Below, piece after piece: positions 21,033-31,315 of a stretch of DNA of 64,000 nucleotides. The position numbers and the translations under genes were made by a program. The stretch's first letter is position 1. Each line of letters begins with the position of its first letter. Where the stretch lies: NCBI GenBank assembly GCA_026686845.1, contig JAIVEN010000014.1, positions 35,362,001-35,426,000 of the forward strand, in the 5' to 3' direction. Origin of the DNA: Adenanthera pavonina (taxonomy: Eukaryota; Streptophyta; Magnoliopsida; Fabales; Fabaceae). Under the pieces are notes generated by a model. The model searched no databases, was not told the DNA's origin, and was given only the letters and a program-made list of their open reading frames with translations.

Positions 21033-23832
21033 TGATGTGTTTATTTTATACATGTAAAATACTCATATTTAAGCTCCAAATTGGATCTAAATATATTTAT
21101 ATTGGTATATTTTAACATGATTTGACATATTTTTTATGTTTCATGATGTTGTAGGCTTATTTAGAAGCATTTAGATAAAAAACGTTATAAATTTTTATCA
21201 TAAAAAATCTCCCTAAGGGAAGGAAGAAATTAAAGTGGAGAAAAAAACCGATTCCTAAATCTGAAGGGCTTAGACCAAAGCCTTTGAAGGATGCTATCTC
21301 GTGATATCCTAATCTGTCCGGCTATTGATGTTAAATTTAGCGCTTATTGGGAGGCAACCTAACATATTTTTTCTTTCTTCTTTTATTTTTTATTTTTTTT
21401 TCATCTTTGTTTTCTTGCTCTGGTTACTCCAAACTCTCTCCCTCAAAACTGTTTGCAGGATTAATTTGATTATGATGAAAACGAGCTTAGAACAAGCATA
21501 AAGGACTCCAAAGAGAATTTCAAATATAGCCTATAAATCAGGGGAGTCTCAGTTCTTTTATCTTTTATTTTATTCTTATAACATTGAGGACAATGTTGGA
21601 TCTATGTGTGTTGGGGGGGGGGAGTTTATTAGTTGTTCTTAATTGGATTTGTCCTAAAAAAAATTGTGATGATGTGTTGAAATTAGAAAATTTTTCACAA
21701 AAATTTATTTTCCTTAGATTTATTTTGCTTATTTTTCTGAATTAGTGGTTATGACTGTCACCATAGAATACTCAATTGTTATGTTGAATGAGGTAATATA
21801 GTTACTTTGCAAGTTATGAACATGAGTCTTAAGACTATAAAATTAAGCAATATAACTTAGTATGTGGTAGGTGTGGAAAAGTGACTAAGTTTGTAGGAAA
21901 ATAGATTATATATTTATTTCTGAACTTGGATATTTTCAATCGTTATGTATGAATTTATTATTTAGTTGGAGAGATGATTTGATATTTAAATGAAAAAAAA
22001 AGTAATATATATATATATGTCCACTCTGCTGGCTTGAACTATGCTTAGTAACCGGGGCTTCACCAAAAATTATTGTTCTTCATGTAAAACGTTGCGGCAT
22101 GAGTTATGAGTGGGTCAAAGGCATCTTGGTGCAACAGGTTATGTAGCTTGAGTAACTGGGGGTACGCATCACAAATGTGAGACCTTTACATCAAAAGAGC
22201 TCATAACGGCCAAAGAAAAGCCAATATAAGTTGCTATTGAACCTAATTTTTTATTTGTTGAGTATTTCTTTTATTTATATTGGTGATGGACTATCATCGG
22301 TAAAGAGGAGTGAGTTTAATGAATCTAGGAATTAACTTTGAGAGAAGCACAATTTTAGTCTTGTTTGAGGACAATCAAATGTTCAAGTGTGGGGGGATTT
22401 AATATGTCTATTTTATACATGTAAAATACCCATATTTAAACTCCAAATTGCATCTAAATATGTTTACATTGGTATATTTTAGTATGATTTGGCATATTTT
22501 TTATGTTTCATGGTGTTATAGGCTCATTTGGAAGTATTCAGAGTAAAAACATTACAAATCATTCATGTTGAAAAGTTTCGATACTCTTTGGTATTTTGAT
22601 CATAACTCTCACATTTAAACTGTGATTAAGGTGATTTAAGATGAGTTGAAAAGTTAAGACATAGAACTACAACTTTTCATGTTTTGAGGATTTCCAAATT
22701 TCAATGTTATCATAGTGAAAATCAAAGTCAAAATGTCAACATGAGCGGATGATTTTCCAAAGTTGAACGAAGCAGCTATCTATAGCAGACATCCACCTGG
22801 CGTCGGATCAAACTTAGCTAGCGTCGGGTCAATGTGTTTTTAACGTTTTTCAGGCTTTCAAAAGCACCCAATGCTGTATTTGTGATATTATGGGCTTTTA
22901 AACTTTTTTTTATATAAGGAGGCACAATAAAAACATAAAGGGGAGATTTCAGAAACATACTGAGGTCAAAGAACACGATTCAAATGCATTTGGGAGTAAC
23001 TAAGAGCAATCTATAGAGAAAAAATAATAAGATCTAGGGAGTATTGAAGTAAGATTATATTTTCTTTTATAACTTTTTCTTCTTGTTATTCTTATTATAA
23101 TTTGAAATTTTAGTTTTGATTTGATTTCTAATTCTATGAGTAGCTAAATTTTCCATTCGGGGTAGGGATGTAATCTGACTGGAATGGATTTGATATGTTT
23201 CTCTAGTTAAGACGTCTTCAAGTTATAATTAATTTATTCTTTTATTATATTTATCTCTTTTGTTCGTTCATGTGGATTTTATGCTTGATCACTATAAAAT
23301 CTAATTAATGGGTAAACTTGATTGACTGAGAGGTGAAGAGTAAACCTAAATTTAAAGAGGTAAACATGAATAACTAATTTAGAGATAGAATTAGGAATGC
23401 ATGGTAATATACGTTGTAGTTTTCAAGATTTAATTAGGAATTTTAGTGAAATGAGAGTGAATTGAATTCTAATTAGATAACGATTAATTGACCGAGAGGT
23501 AATTATGACACTTTAAGAATAATGATCATTATAATTATACAGAGTCTAACTAAGAAATAGAATCTAGTTATCTCATAAGGTAAATTATGATCCCTTGACA
23601 CTTCTAAAACTGAATTAAAACTCAGACATCGTTTTATTTTTTTTATTTCTTTCCTTTTTAATTTGTGTTCTCAATTTGATTATTATTTACTCTTAAGACT
23701 AAAATTTTGCATTGGTAAATTTATTACCTCCCTTGGGTTCGACCTCTGGAATACTTCGGAAGCTTTTTATTACTACAATTTACCCTATATACTTGTAAGA
23801 TCCCTATCAAAGTATTGTTTAAAAAAAGAAAT
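21033..23832 (+). mobile_element. Ty3/gypsy deletion derivative (Athila/Tat-like)
   Basis: The first ~160 bp (21033-~21190) match the start of the 3' LTR (about 22400-22560; shared TTTATACATGTAAAATAC and TTTTTTATGTTTCATG). The rest of the 5' LTR plus gag-pol is missing. Between them lies post-integrase internal sequence with the typical 'gcgcttattgggaggcaacc' block, and a polypurine tract AAGTGTGGGGGGAT just before the 3' LTR. The 3' LTR runs on to about 23810 and has the 'gggttcgacctctgg' end block. No reverse transcriptase remains. The element sits in a satellite unit; AATATGTTTTAAAGTG occurs on both sides (21017-21032 and 23833-23848). Confidence 0.75.
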
Positions 23833-23848
23833 AATATGTTTTAAAGTG

Positions 23849-24444
23849 ACTCTTCCTTTCTTCATACTCCCTCTTCTATATCCATGGTACGTGAAAATCA
23901 ATAAGTAAATCTGTTCCTTATTCTTTTTTGTTTGTAATCAAGATTCGTAGGTACAACAATCACCAGGGTTTCTTGAACACTCTTCAACCCAACAACCATT
24001 TTAGGTTATTCTCATGATCTCATCCCATGCACTTTCAAGTCTAAATTTGTTAAGGGTTTTCTATTATGAAATCCTTGTTACATAATAGTACTCGGTCCAA
24101 TTCATAAAAATTGTCATTTTAAAATTTTTTTACAAACTAATAAAATTATTAAATAATCTAAATTATAATAAAATTTAATTATACTTTATTAAAATATCCT
24201 TAATTTAAATACTCATTTGAAAACTCCATTTGGTATTAATGAATAGTAAAATAATAAAAAAAGAAGTAATTTCTTTTAAATTATGTTAAATTATTTAAAT
24301 TTCTTCTTAATTTTTACTAAAATAGTATTTCATTAAAAATATCCTTTCTACCCAATTTCACATGTGATTAATATTGTAACAGTGAATTATATAAATTTCT
24401 TTTGAATTATGTTAAAATTATTTAAATTTCTTATTATTTTTTAA
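23849..24444. other. AT-rich spacer, no gene seen
   Basis: It starts with the satellite unit's continuation (ACTCTTCCTTTC) and then leaves the unit. 'actcggtccaattcataaaa' at about 24090 resembles a Stowaway terminus, but a partner end was not secured. Confidence 0.4.
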
Positions 24445-25740
24445 GGAAAAATTAACCTTCTGATCCTTGAATTTTACATCAATTTTAAAATCAGTCTTTG
24501 AACTATTTTTTTTTTGGATAATACTCCTTAATCTTTTTAACGGTGGCATGGTTAATCCCCTAACTATTAGATCGTTTGCAAATTAGTTCTTATGAGTGTC
24601 ACGTGGCAAGAATAAAGTGAAATGGTATTGATGTGGCAAACAGAGTTGCTAGTGTGACAGACATGTGTACAAGAGTTGATGACTAAGATTAAATAGTAGT
24701 TGATTATAATTCCTATATTTTGCTCTAATTTGTAATTTAGTCCTTAAATTTTATTATTTTTCTTAAATTCATTCTCAAACTTTACTTTCATTTAAGTATT
24801 TTTCTTTCAACTATTTAAACATTAGTCTTCTCATATCTAAGTGTGAGAGGTGGTAAAAAAAACACGAAAATAAAGATGACAAGCTCGAATAAGTATATAG
24901 TAAAGAATAATGATAAGAAATTGTGCTAGAGGAGTGACTATCATCATTTTGAGTCCCGTTTTTAAACTTAAACATTTAAAGAGAGCTTCAAATTTGGACT
25001 TTTAAACCTTAGGTCGTTTATCTTGAGAGATTATGGGCACTTTCTTTTTTTTCTATAGCACTTGGTTTCAATTTTGGAGGAGTATTATTTAAAATCCAAA
25101 TAGATGGTTTATATTAGTAATTTTAATATCTTGAAATTGCATTTTGCTTATTTTGGTATTATTTAAAATCCAAATTTAAAGCTTGAATGTCTAAACTTGA
25201 AGTAAGAATTCATCGAAAATAATGATATTTATTCCCTAGCAAAATTCTTTACCATTATTCTTCACTACTCACATATTCAAGTTCATCATTTTTATTTTTG
25301 TGTTTTCCTTATCAATTGTCACACTTATAGATGAGATGACTAACATTTAAGGAGTTGAAGGATGAATGATTAAATAGAAGCATAATTTGAGGATGAATTT
25401 AAGAAAAATAATAAAATTTAAGAACTAAACTACAAATTATAGTAAAATGCAAAGATTAAAATCAGCTACTCTTTAATTCTAGTTAATATCTCTTATTCAC
25501 GTGTTTATCACACTAGCAACTTCGTTTGCCACGTTAGCAACTTCATTTGCCACGTTAGCAACATTTCACCTCATTCTTGCTATGTGACACTCATAATGAC
25601 CAGATTGCAAATGATTTGATAGTTGAGAGACTAACCATACCACCGTTACATAGATTATGGAGCATTATCCAAAAATAATTAGTTTAAGAATTGATTTCAA
25701 AATCGATGTAAAGTTTAGGGACTAAAAGATTAATTTTTCC
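24445..25740. mobile_element. Long-TIR foldback element (MULE-like)
   Basis: Ends GGAAAAATTAACCTTCTGAT and AAAGATTAATTTTTCC are inverted. Homology between the arms continues far inwards: 'acggtggcatggttaatccc' against about 25640; 'gagtgtcacgtggcaag' against about 25590; 'atttgtaatttagtccttaa' against about 25420. The arms are therefore roughly 500-640 bp with little core. T/A-rich sequence at both borders makes the target duplication ambiguous. A ~20-bp 'gcaacttcatttgccacgtta' unit is duplicated in the right arm at about 25518-25560. Non-coding. Confidence 0.75.
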
Positions 25741-26974
25741 TTTTTTTTTTAAATCAATCTAATATTTCTTTGAATCCACCTCCTAAGCTCCAAAAGCATT
25801 ACGTTCCACACGAAACGGGGGAATTGGTTTAAACCAGGCTTTTCAAGCCTTTTAACCCAGTCTTGCTATTAGCATTTGTAGCCCAAGCTTTTATGGCGTA
25901 TGAATGAAGAAATTGGGTCTCATAAAAATAACACCTGTTGGCATATGAGATTCTTCTTTCCATGAAGCAATTTATTCCCTGGTCCAAAAGAAAAATGAAG
26001 CAATTTATTCTGTACAGATTTGGTTAAAATTGAAATTCTTCGGCTAAGTTAAGCAACCAATGAACGAAGGCATGTGCTTGTGCTCAGTTTTAAGATTTGG
26101 ATTCTCATAGTAAGATATGAGAAATAGAAGTTTTCGAGAACGACTAGTAGTAGTAGCGTCCAAACTGTGGTATAATACAGTTCTACTTGTACATCATTTT
26201 GCCATCTTCTACATATATGGTAAGGATTCAGATAATCACCTATCCTCATGTGTATGGTAGCTTAAGATACACACCTATAATCTTCATATTCTAGATAATC
26301 AACGACATACTTGCACTGTTTGTCCACAGAGAGCACTTCCCCAGCAGTTGGATAGAAAAGCAATAAATGTTAGACTGGACTAGATTGATCATCAACAATA
26401 TAGCAAGTCTTCCGACAAGTAAAAGTCTAACTGACAAAAAGTAATTCACAAATCTCTGACTAGAAGGATGTAGATCTTCTACAATATTGAGCTTCATTCA
26501 AGAAACAGAGATAAGAACTTAGATTCACAGGGGATATGCTTCAGTAGACTTAATTAGATGGCCATTGATCACATTGACAGTTTTGCGCATGAGAGGATAT
26601 CCACTTCTTGATGAGAGTTGTTAATAGCTCATGTGATCAATGGCCATTTAATAATCAAAAATCATGCCGTGAGAACGATCAAATTCTTACGCCAACACCA
26701 CCAACAATGAGAAGATTAATTTTCTTTTTTTCACATTAAGTAATAAAAGTCAAAGGGAGATAGAAACAAGAGAACACGCAAAAGGAGGCTAACCAAGACA
26801 TCAGATATCTAATTAAGTAAATAAAATCTGGATTTTGTTTGGGGACTAGGAGTATATTGCATTATCCAATGAAGGGAAGCAGGCGGGGAACAAAATAATA
26901 CATAAATCCTAAGTACTGTCAAAGCATTGAACTAAGCTCAATGAATTGGTTGTGCCAACATAAGTCAAAGGAAC
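25741..26974 (-). other. 3' flank of the SPC12 gene; no further gene seen
   Basis: Lower repeat density than the neighbours. It probably contains the 3' UTR of the minus-strand gene at 26975. Possible minus-strand polyadenylation signals (TTTATT on the + strand) occur near 25970-26010, but I cannot place the 3' end. A strong inverted repeat lies at 26558-26647. Short open frames (66-68 codons) show no family resemblance. Confidence 0.45.
26558..26647. repeat. 17-bp perfect inverted repeat (hairpin)
   Basis: ATGGCCATTGATCACAT at 26558-26574 and its exact reverse complement at 26631-26647, extendable outward by about 4 bp with one mismatch. The spacer is 56 bp. It lies about 330 bp downstream of the SPC12 stop codon. 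It could be a minimal MITE scar, a small-RNA-type hairpin or an RNA stem in the gene's 3' region; the sequence does not decide between these. Confidence 0.75.
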
Positions 26975-27256
26975 CTACTTCTTAGTGGGCTTCTTCTTTG
27001 AATTTGCATTCACGGATTGCTGGGGCTTGGGATGCTTTTCAACCTCACTTGGATCCAGCCATTGAAGAGGATGGCGGTTGAAAAAGGGCCAATTAGGTAC
27101 AGTCACCAATGTGGTGAGAACCACACCACCAGCGTATATTAAGATCATCATTTGGAAAGAAGCCATAATATATCCAGTAGCAAATGCAATCACAACAAAT
27201 GCCAGCAGCATTATCTGCATCAACTGCTCTGCTAGCTTCTGCCCTTGCCAATCCAT
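26975..27256 (-). CDS. SPCS1: Signal peptidase complex subunit 1 (SPC12/SPCS1)
   Basis: 93-residue non-catalytic subunit of the ER signal peptidase complex, the usual plant length. It starts MDWQGQKLAEQL and has two membrane helices (about residues 13-33, IMLLAFVVIAFATGYIMA, and 36-54, MILIYAGGVVLTTLVTV). The family signature follows: PNWPFFNRHPLQWLDP. The tail is lysine-rich (NSKKKPTKK). Family knowledge places both termini in the cytosol. The ATG directly follows an intron acceptor (TCATAG|ATGG on the minus strand, 27257-27258), so the coding sequence is one exon and the leader lies upstream. No defect seen. Confidence 0.95.
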   Translation of the reverse strand: MDWQGQKLAEQLMQIMLLAFVVIAFATGYIMASFQMMILIYAGGVVLTTLVTVPNWPFFNRHPLQWLDPSEVEKHPKPQQSVNANSKKKPTKK

Positions 27257-28244
27257 CTATGAGCAAAAAAACATAAAAAACATAGAGCAACCCTATAATC
27301 CACAATAGCATTACCAAACCAAAGACATAACCTTTGGAACAGGGAATCAAAATTATCATAGAATATGCTAAATGTAAGTATTCCATAAGGGCATAACCTT
27401 TGAAACAGGGAACCAAAATTATCACAGAATTAAAATGCAAGTTGAATACTTCTAAGGGGTTAATATATCTTTCTCAGCAGTAACAAAAATGTCTTAAGTC
27501 CTCCAAACATAATTTGCTATTCCATTTCAAAAGTACCCAGCAATACATGAGGGCTGCACGTCATTGTCACAGATAGCATCAGACTACCCAAACTTAAAGT
27601 AATGTTTCCACCCCTGAACCCTAATTAGTCTTTAATTTAATAGAGAAATGGAGATACAGTGCCAAACAAGGACAGAGACTGTGATAGTAGAGATATTGTC
27701 CAAATGAAATACAACTAGGCATCACATAGTACATATAATCCTACTAAAAATTCCAAATATACGGCCACCGAGAATTAGCCTTTCCAACCCACTAGCTCTC
27801 ATCCTAAGTCCCTAAGCACATATAACTATTGAAAATGGCATAATATCACAAATCTTGGATCAGATATTGATTTTGAGGAACAATTTTAACTTTTTTCCAG
27901 TGCACACAATGGAGCACGAAAGAAGAAATTTCCGTTCGGGTTCCATCCAGTCTTCTACAACACAAAATACAATTGGGGTTCCATGCTCCTCGATTCTCCT
28001 GTCCCTAACATTCACGATAAAAACATACCCAATAGCAAATACGGGAAAAATGCGAATAGATATCTAATACTGCGCATTCCAGTTCTACAAATTCTTGCTC
28101 GAATTGGATACTGGAAACGGATTTTAAGAAGAAAAGGAACAAATAGCAGCATAACGAGTAGTAGTTCTCAGCACGATCATTCATTATTTCAGCAATGAAT
28201 TTAGCACGAGGATGAATGCTAAGCACAAATCAATGAGCTCTCAC
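27257..28244 (-). other. 5'-UTR intron of the SPC12 gene
   Basis: Donor AAG|GTGAGA on the minus strand at 28243-28244 and acceptor at 27257-27258 define a 988-bp intron ending exactly at the start codon. It contains a local 66-bp-period duplication (CATAACCTTTGNAACAGGGA at 27326 and 27392). A long first intron in the leader is common in plant housekeeping genes. The open frames at 27.9-28.2 kb are not supported as genes. Confidence 0.75.
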
Positions 28245-28370
28245 CTTGTCGCGGAAAAATCCAGAAAGCAAGGCCGAGTGTATGACGTCAATTTCTAAAA
28301 ACAACTCCAACGGCAAGGCAACCCAGGCGAAGTCAAAGGACCACCTTCGGGAGTAAGATGACTATACGAA
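28245..28370 (-). promoter_or_regulatory. SPC12 leader exon and promoter-proximal region
   Basis: The non-coding first exon starts upstream of the donor at 28244; its 5' end is not determinable and 28370 is a guess. It contains a palindromic TGACGTCA (28283-28290), the core of plant TGA/CRE-type bZIP sites. The motif ACGGCAAGGCAAC occurs at about 28309 and again at about 28405. A Tourist-like MITE starts at 28424, so the upstream promoter is largely transposon. Confidence 0.45.
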
Positions 28371-28423
28371 GGCTCTTGTTGGTTCAATCCAGAGAATTGA
28401 ATTGGACGGCAAGGCAACAGTTA

Positions 28424-28787
28424 GGGCCTGTTTGGTTCAATCGAAGGGAAGAGAGGGGAAGGATTTTAATGGAGGGAATTGGAGGGGAAAGGATTGGAGA
28501 GATTTTAAAATTCCTTTGTTTGGTGGAACTCGAGAGGAGGAGATTCGAGGGATTTTAATAAAATCTTGTTTAGTTCAAGAATGGATTGGAGGGGATTGAG
28601 TAATAAAACTCAATCCCCTCCAAAAAAACCCCAAATTGGAGGGGAATGAAAAAGGGGAGGGGGAGGGGATTGGGGGCAATTAAATTCCCTCCAATCCCCT
28701 CCAAAAAATAGATCCAAACAAGGGGAGGGGATTTAATCCCCTCCTCTCCGTTCCCTTCCCCCTGAAAAAATCCCAACTAAATAGGGT
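28424..28787. mobile_element. Tourist (PIF/Harbinger)-like MITE upstream of SPC12
   Basis: TTA duplication (28421-28423 and 28788-28790). Left terminus GGGCCTGTTTGGTT; right terminus reads ACCCTATTTAGTT on the other strand. The interior is a foldback of GGAGGGGA / TCCCCTCC blocks. Same family as 30663-31037. Open frames crossing it arise from the purine-rich arms. Confidence 0.75.
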
Positions 28788-29106
28788 TTAAGGGAAGGAA
28801 TTGAGAAGGGGGTGATTATAGGGATTTAAAAATTTTTTTTATTAAGTATGATTGGAATAAAGGGATTAAAGAGATTTTAATGAAATTTTATTTGGTTTAG
28901 AAAAAGATTGGAGGGATTGAATAATAAATACTCTCTCTTAAAAAAATTCTATTTAAGGAAAATTTATAAAAGGGTAGGGAAAGAGTATTGAAGAGGATTA
29001 AATTTCCTCCAATACTCTCTAATTTTTTCAATCAAATAAAGAAAGGGGATTTAAATTCTTTAATTTCCTCTCATTTTCTTAAAAAATCTCAAACCAAACA
29101 CACTAT
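28788..29106. mobile_element. Diverged second copy of the same Tourist-like family
   Basis: Abuts the previous MITE. It shows the same order of motifs in a more AT-rich, decayed form (GAGGGATTGAATAATAAATA, then AACCAAACACACTATAAT at the right end). The left terminus cannot be defined. Confidence 0.55.
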
Positions 29107-29656
29107 AATTTTCAAAGAAAAAAAATTCATTTGTTTGTTTATTTATTTACAACTGCACCTACTCATGAGGTTAATATAATAATCTTTTAATGGAGAATTA
29201 AGAATAAAAATTAAAGTTAGTTAACAATTTTAATCTTTTTAAAAATTATAATATTTTTTAAAAATTATTTTTATTCAACCTCTTTCTCAGAAATATATTA
29301 AATAGGGATTTTTTTAAATACATAATAAATATTAGCTTGTATACCGTAAAATATTATATACTTAAGATTACAGTAAAATGTCATAATATAAAAGAGCATT
29401 TCAAGGATTTAGTGACTCATTTATGAGCTCTTTCTCCAATAATACTTTTCATAAATTCACTCATCAACTAACTTAACTCTTTAAAAAAAAAGTTAATGAA
29501 ATTAATGAACTGGCATTTTTAAAAAGATATTGATTTTCTTTACAAAATTAATATTTTTACCTAAATTTAATCACTTTCCTTAATTTATAAGATTCTTTTA
29601 AAACATCTTAAAATATGGAGCGTAGAAAGCATTTTGCATGAATTCATTTTTATATA
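29107..29656. other. AT-rich spacer, no gene seen
   Basis: Very AT-rich with poly-A/T tracts. No conserved reading frame, no clear element ends. Confidence 0.4.
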
Positions 29657-29945
29657 TTCCCTTTGGTTTTGAATATAAGGAAAAATAACTATTTCATGAT
29701 CATTAAGAAAATTTGTTAAAAGTAGTTAGTCTTTTTAAATGTGTCTCAAATTGAATATTTTTTCCTTAAATACCCCTAATATTATTTCGTAATTTAATAA
29801 TACTCATTTGTTACATACAATTAAATGAGAGGCACAGTTAAAAATATTTCTTAAATACACTAGATATATAATTACTTTTTCTTATAATTTGAACTAAGAC
29901 TCCTCTCTTAAAATATTCTTATTCTTATATAAGAGATCGAGGGAG
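29657..29945. mobile_element. Stowaway-like MITE
   Basis: 289 bp, TA on both sides (29655-29656 and 29946-29947). Left TTCCCTTTGGTTTTGAATAT pairs with the right end ATAAGAGATCGAGGGAG. Confidence 0.75.
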
Positions 29946-29947
29946 TA

Positions 29948-30662
29948 ATTATTAGTTGGATAAATTTCATTTAAGAAGACCTAAATTATTCTTTATTTAA
30001 TTTAAGAAAATTACTCAAAGCTTTGAAGTCAACTCTTCGAAAGGCTAGGCTACTAGATGATGGGCTGAGCCCTCTAAGAGCTAGCACAAAAAGATTAGGC
30101 CCAATGATGTTGAGGAAAACAACAGTGACATCGAAAAACTGTATAAAAAAAACAATGTAATTTATTTTCAATTTGGAACAAATACATATCACTCAGGGAG
30201 CCTTGGCAGATATTCCACATATATAGTTTTGTCTTGGTAAGAGTTGTTCCTTTTTAGAGCAGCAGAATTCTATTTTAATTCTTTTGAAATAATAATATCA
30301 TAAGATAATTAGAAAAAAATGAGAATGTATGTATAAATTTTATTTTTATATTAATTTTTGCTACACATTATTTTTTGACCAACCACATAAAAAACTTTTT
30401 GTAATTTTTTTTGTTGCGTGGGTTGTGGGTGCAAACAAAAGCATATTTTCAAAAATTCAGGAAAGAAATTACAAACCTAAAATACTAAGATTAAGGAAAT
30501 GAAATCACATTGTCTTCTTGGCTTATCGAAAAGGGAATCATTATGATAATTGTTTTTTTATCAAGTTGGGCTTTATTTTTTAATCTTGGGAAGCAATTTC
30601 TATAGCAACCACCGGATATTTTCAGTAATAACAACAGGAGAGTCTCTCTCCCCCAGAACTTA
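29948..30662. other. Unassigned spacer
   Basis: No gene recognised. A short coding-like stretch at about 30010-30200 (+ strand reading near KARLLDDGLSPLRARTKRLG) could be a retroelement scrap, but it is too short to assign. The remainder is AT-rich. Confidence 0.3.
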
Positions 30663-31037
30663 GGGTCTGTTTGGTTCAACTGAGGGAATTGGAGGGGAGG
30701 AGATTAGAGAGATTTTAATGAAGGGAATTGGAGGGGAAGAGATTAGAGGGATTTTAAAATTCCCTTGTTTGGTGGGATTAGAGGGGAGGGGATTGGAGGG
30801 ATTTTAATGAAATCTTGTTTGGTTCAGAAAGGAATTAGAGGGGATTGAGTATTAAATACTCTCTCCCCTCCAAAAAACCCCAATTTGGGGGAATTTATAA
30901 AGGGGTGAGGGGAGGGGATTGGAGGGGATTAAATTTCCCCCAATCCCCTCCAATTTTATTTGCCAAAAAAGGGGAGGGGATTCAATCCCCCTCAATTCCC
31001 TCCCCTCCCCTTAAAAAACTCCCAACCAAACACTGCC
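30663..31037. mobile_element. Tourist (PIF/Harbinger)-like MITE
   Basis: Left GGGTCTGTTTGGTT, right end reads GGCAGTGTTTGGTT on the other strand. Foldback arms of GGAGGGGA/TCCCCTCC. Flanks TTA and TAG are an imperfect target duplication. 375 bp, closely related to 28424-28787. Confidence 0.8.
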
Positions 31038-31315
31038 TAGGGCCCATTGATATATTTCCTTTTACTAGCAAAAATAAATTGTCTTCTTGGAAAAAGTGTC
31101 TTTTCAAAAACAAAAAAAGAATAACATTTCTAAACCTAGTCAATTACACGTGAAAAAAAACAAACAGTCCAAGTGAGGGGATCCATCCAGCTAGTAGTTA
31201 TCTTTGAGTTTAACCTTTGCATCTTTGAAATGGAACTGCTTCCCCAGACCTAACTGAATAATTAGTAGCCATACAAATGAAATAAGTTCCCTACCTTCAC
31301 TTAAGAACTTGACAT

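Noticed and set aside
26049..26497. Possible small genes on the minus strand downstream of SPC12
   Set aside because: 66-68 codons, no recognisable domain. More likely the 3' region of SPC12.
27855..28226. Three overlapping 70-73-codon frames upstream of SPC12
   Set aside because: They lie in the leader intron on both strands, with no conserved motifs.
28358..28776. Gly/Arg-rich and Pro-rich frames upstream of SPC12
   Set aside because: They arise from GGAGGGGA/TCCCCTCC arms of the Tourist-like MITE.
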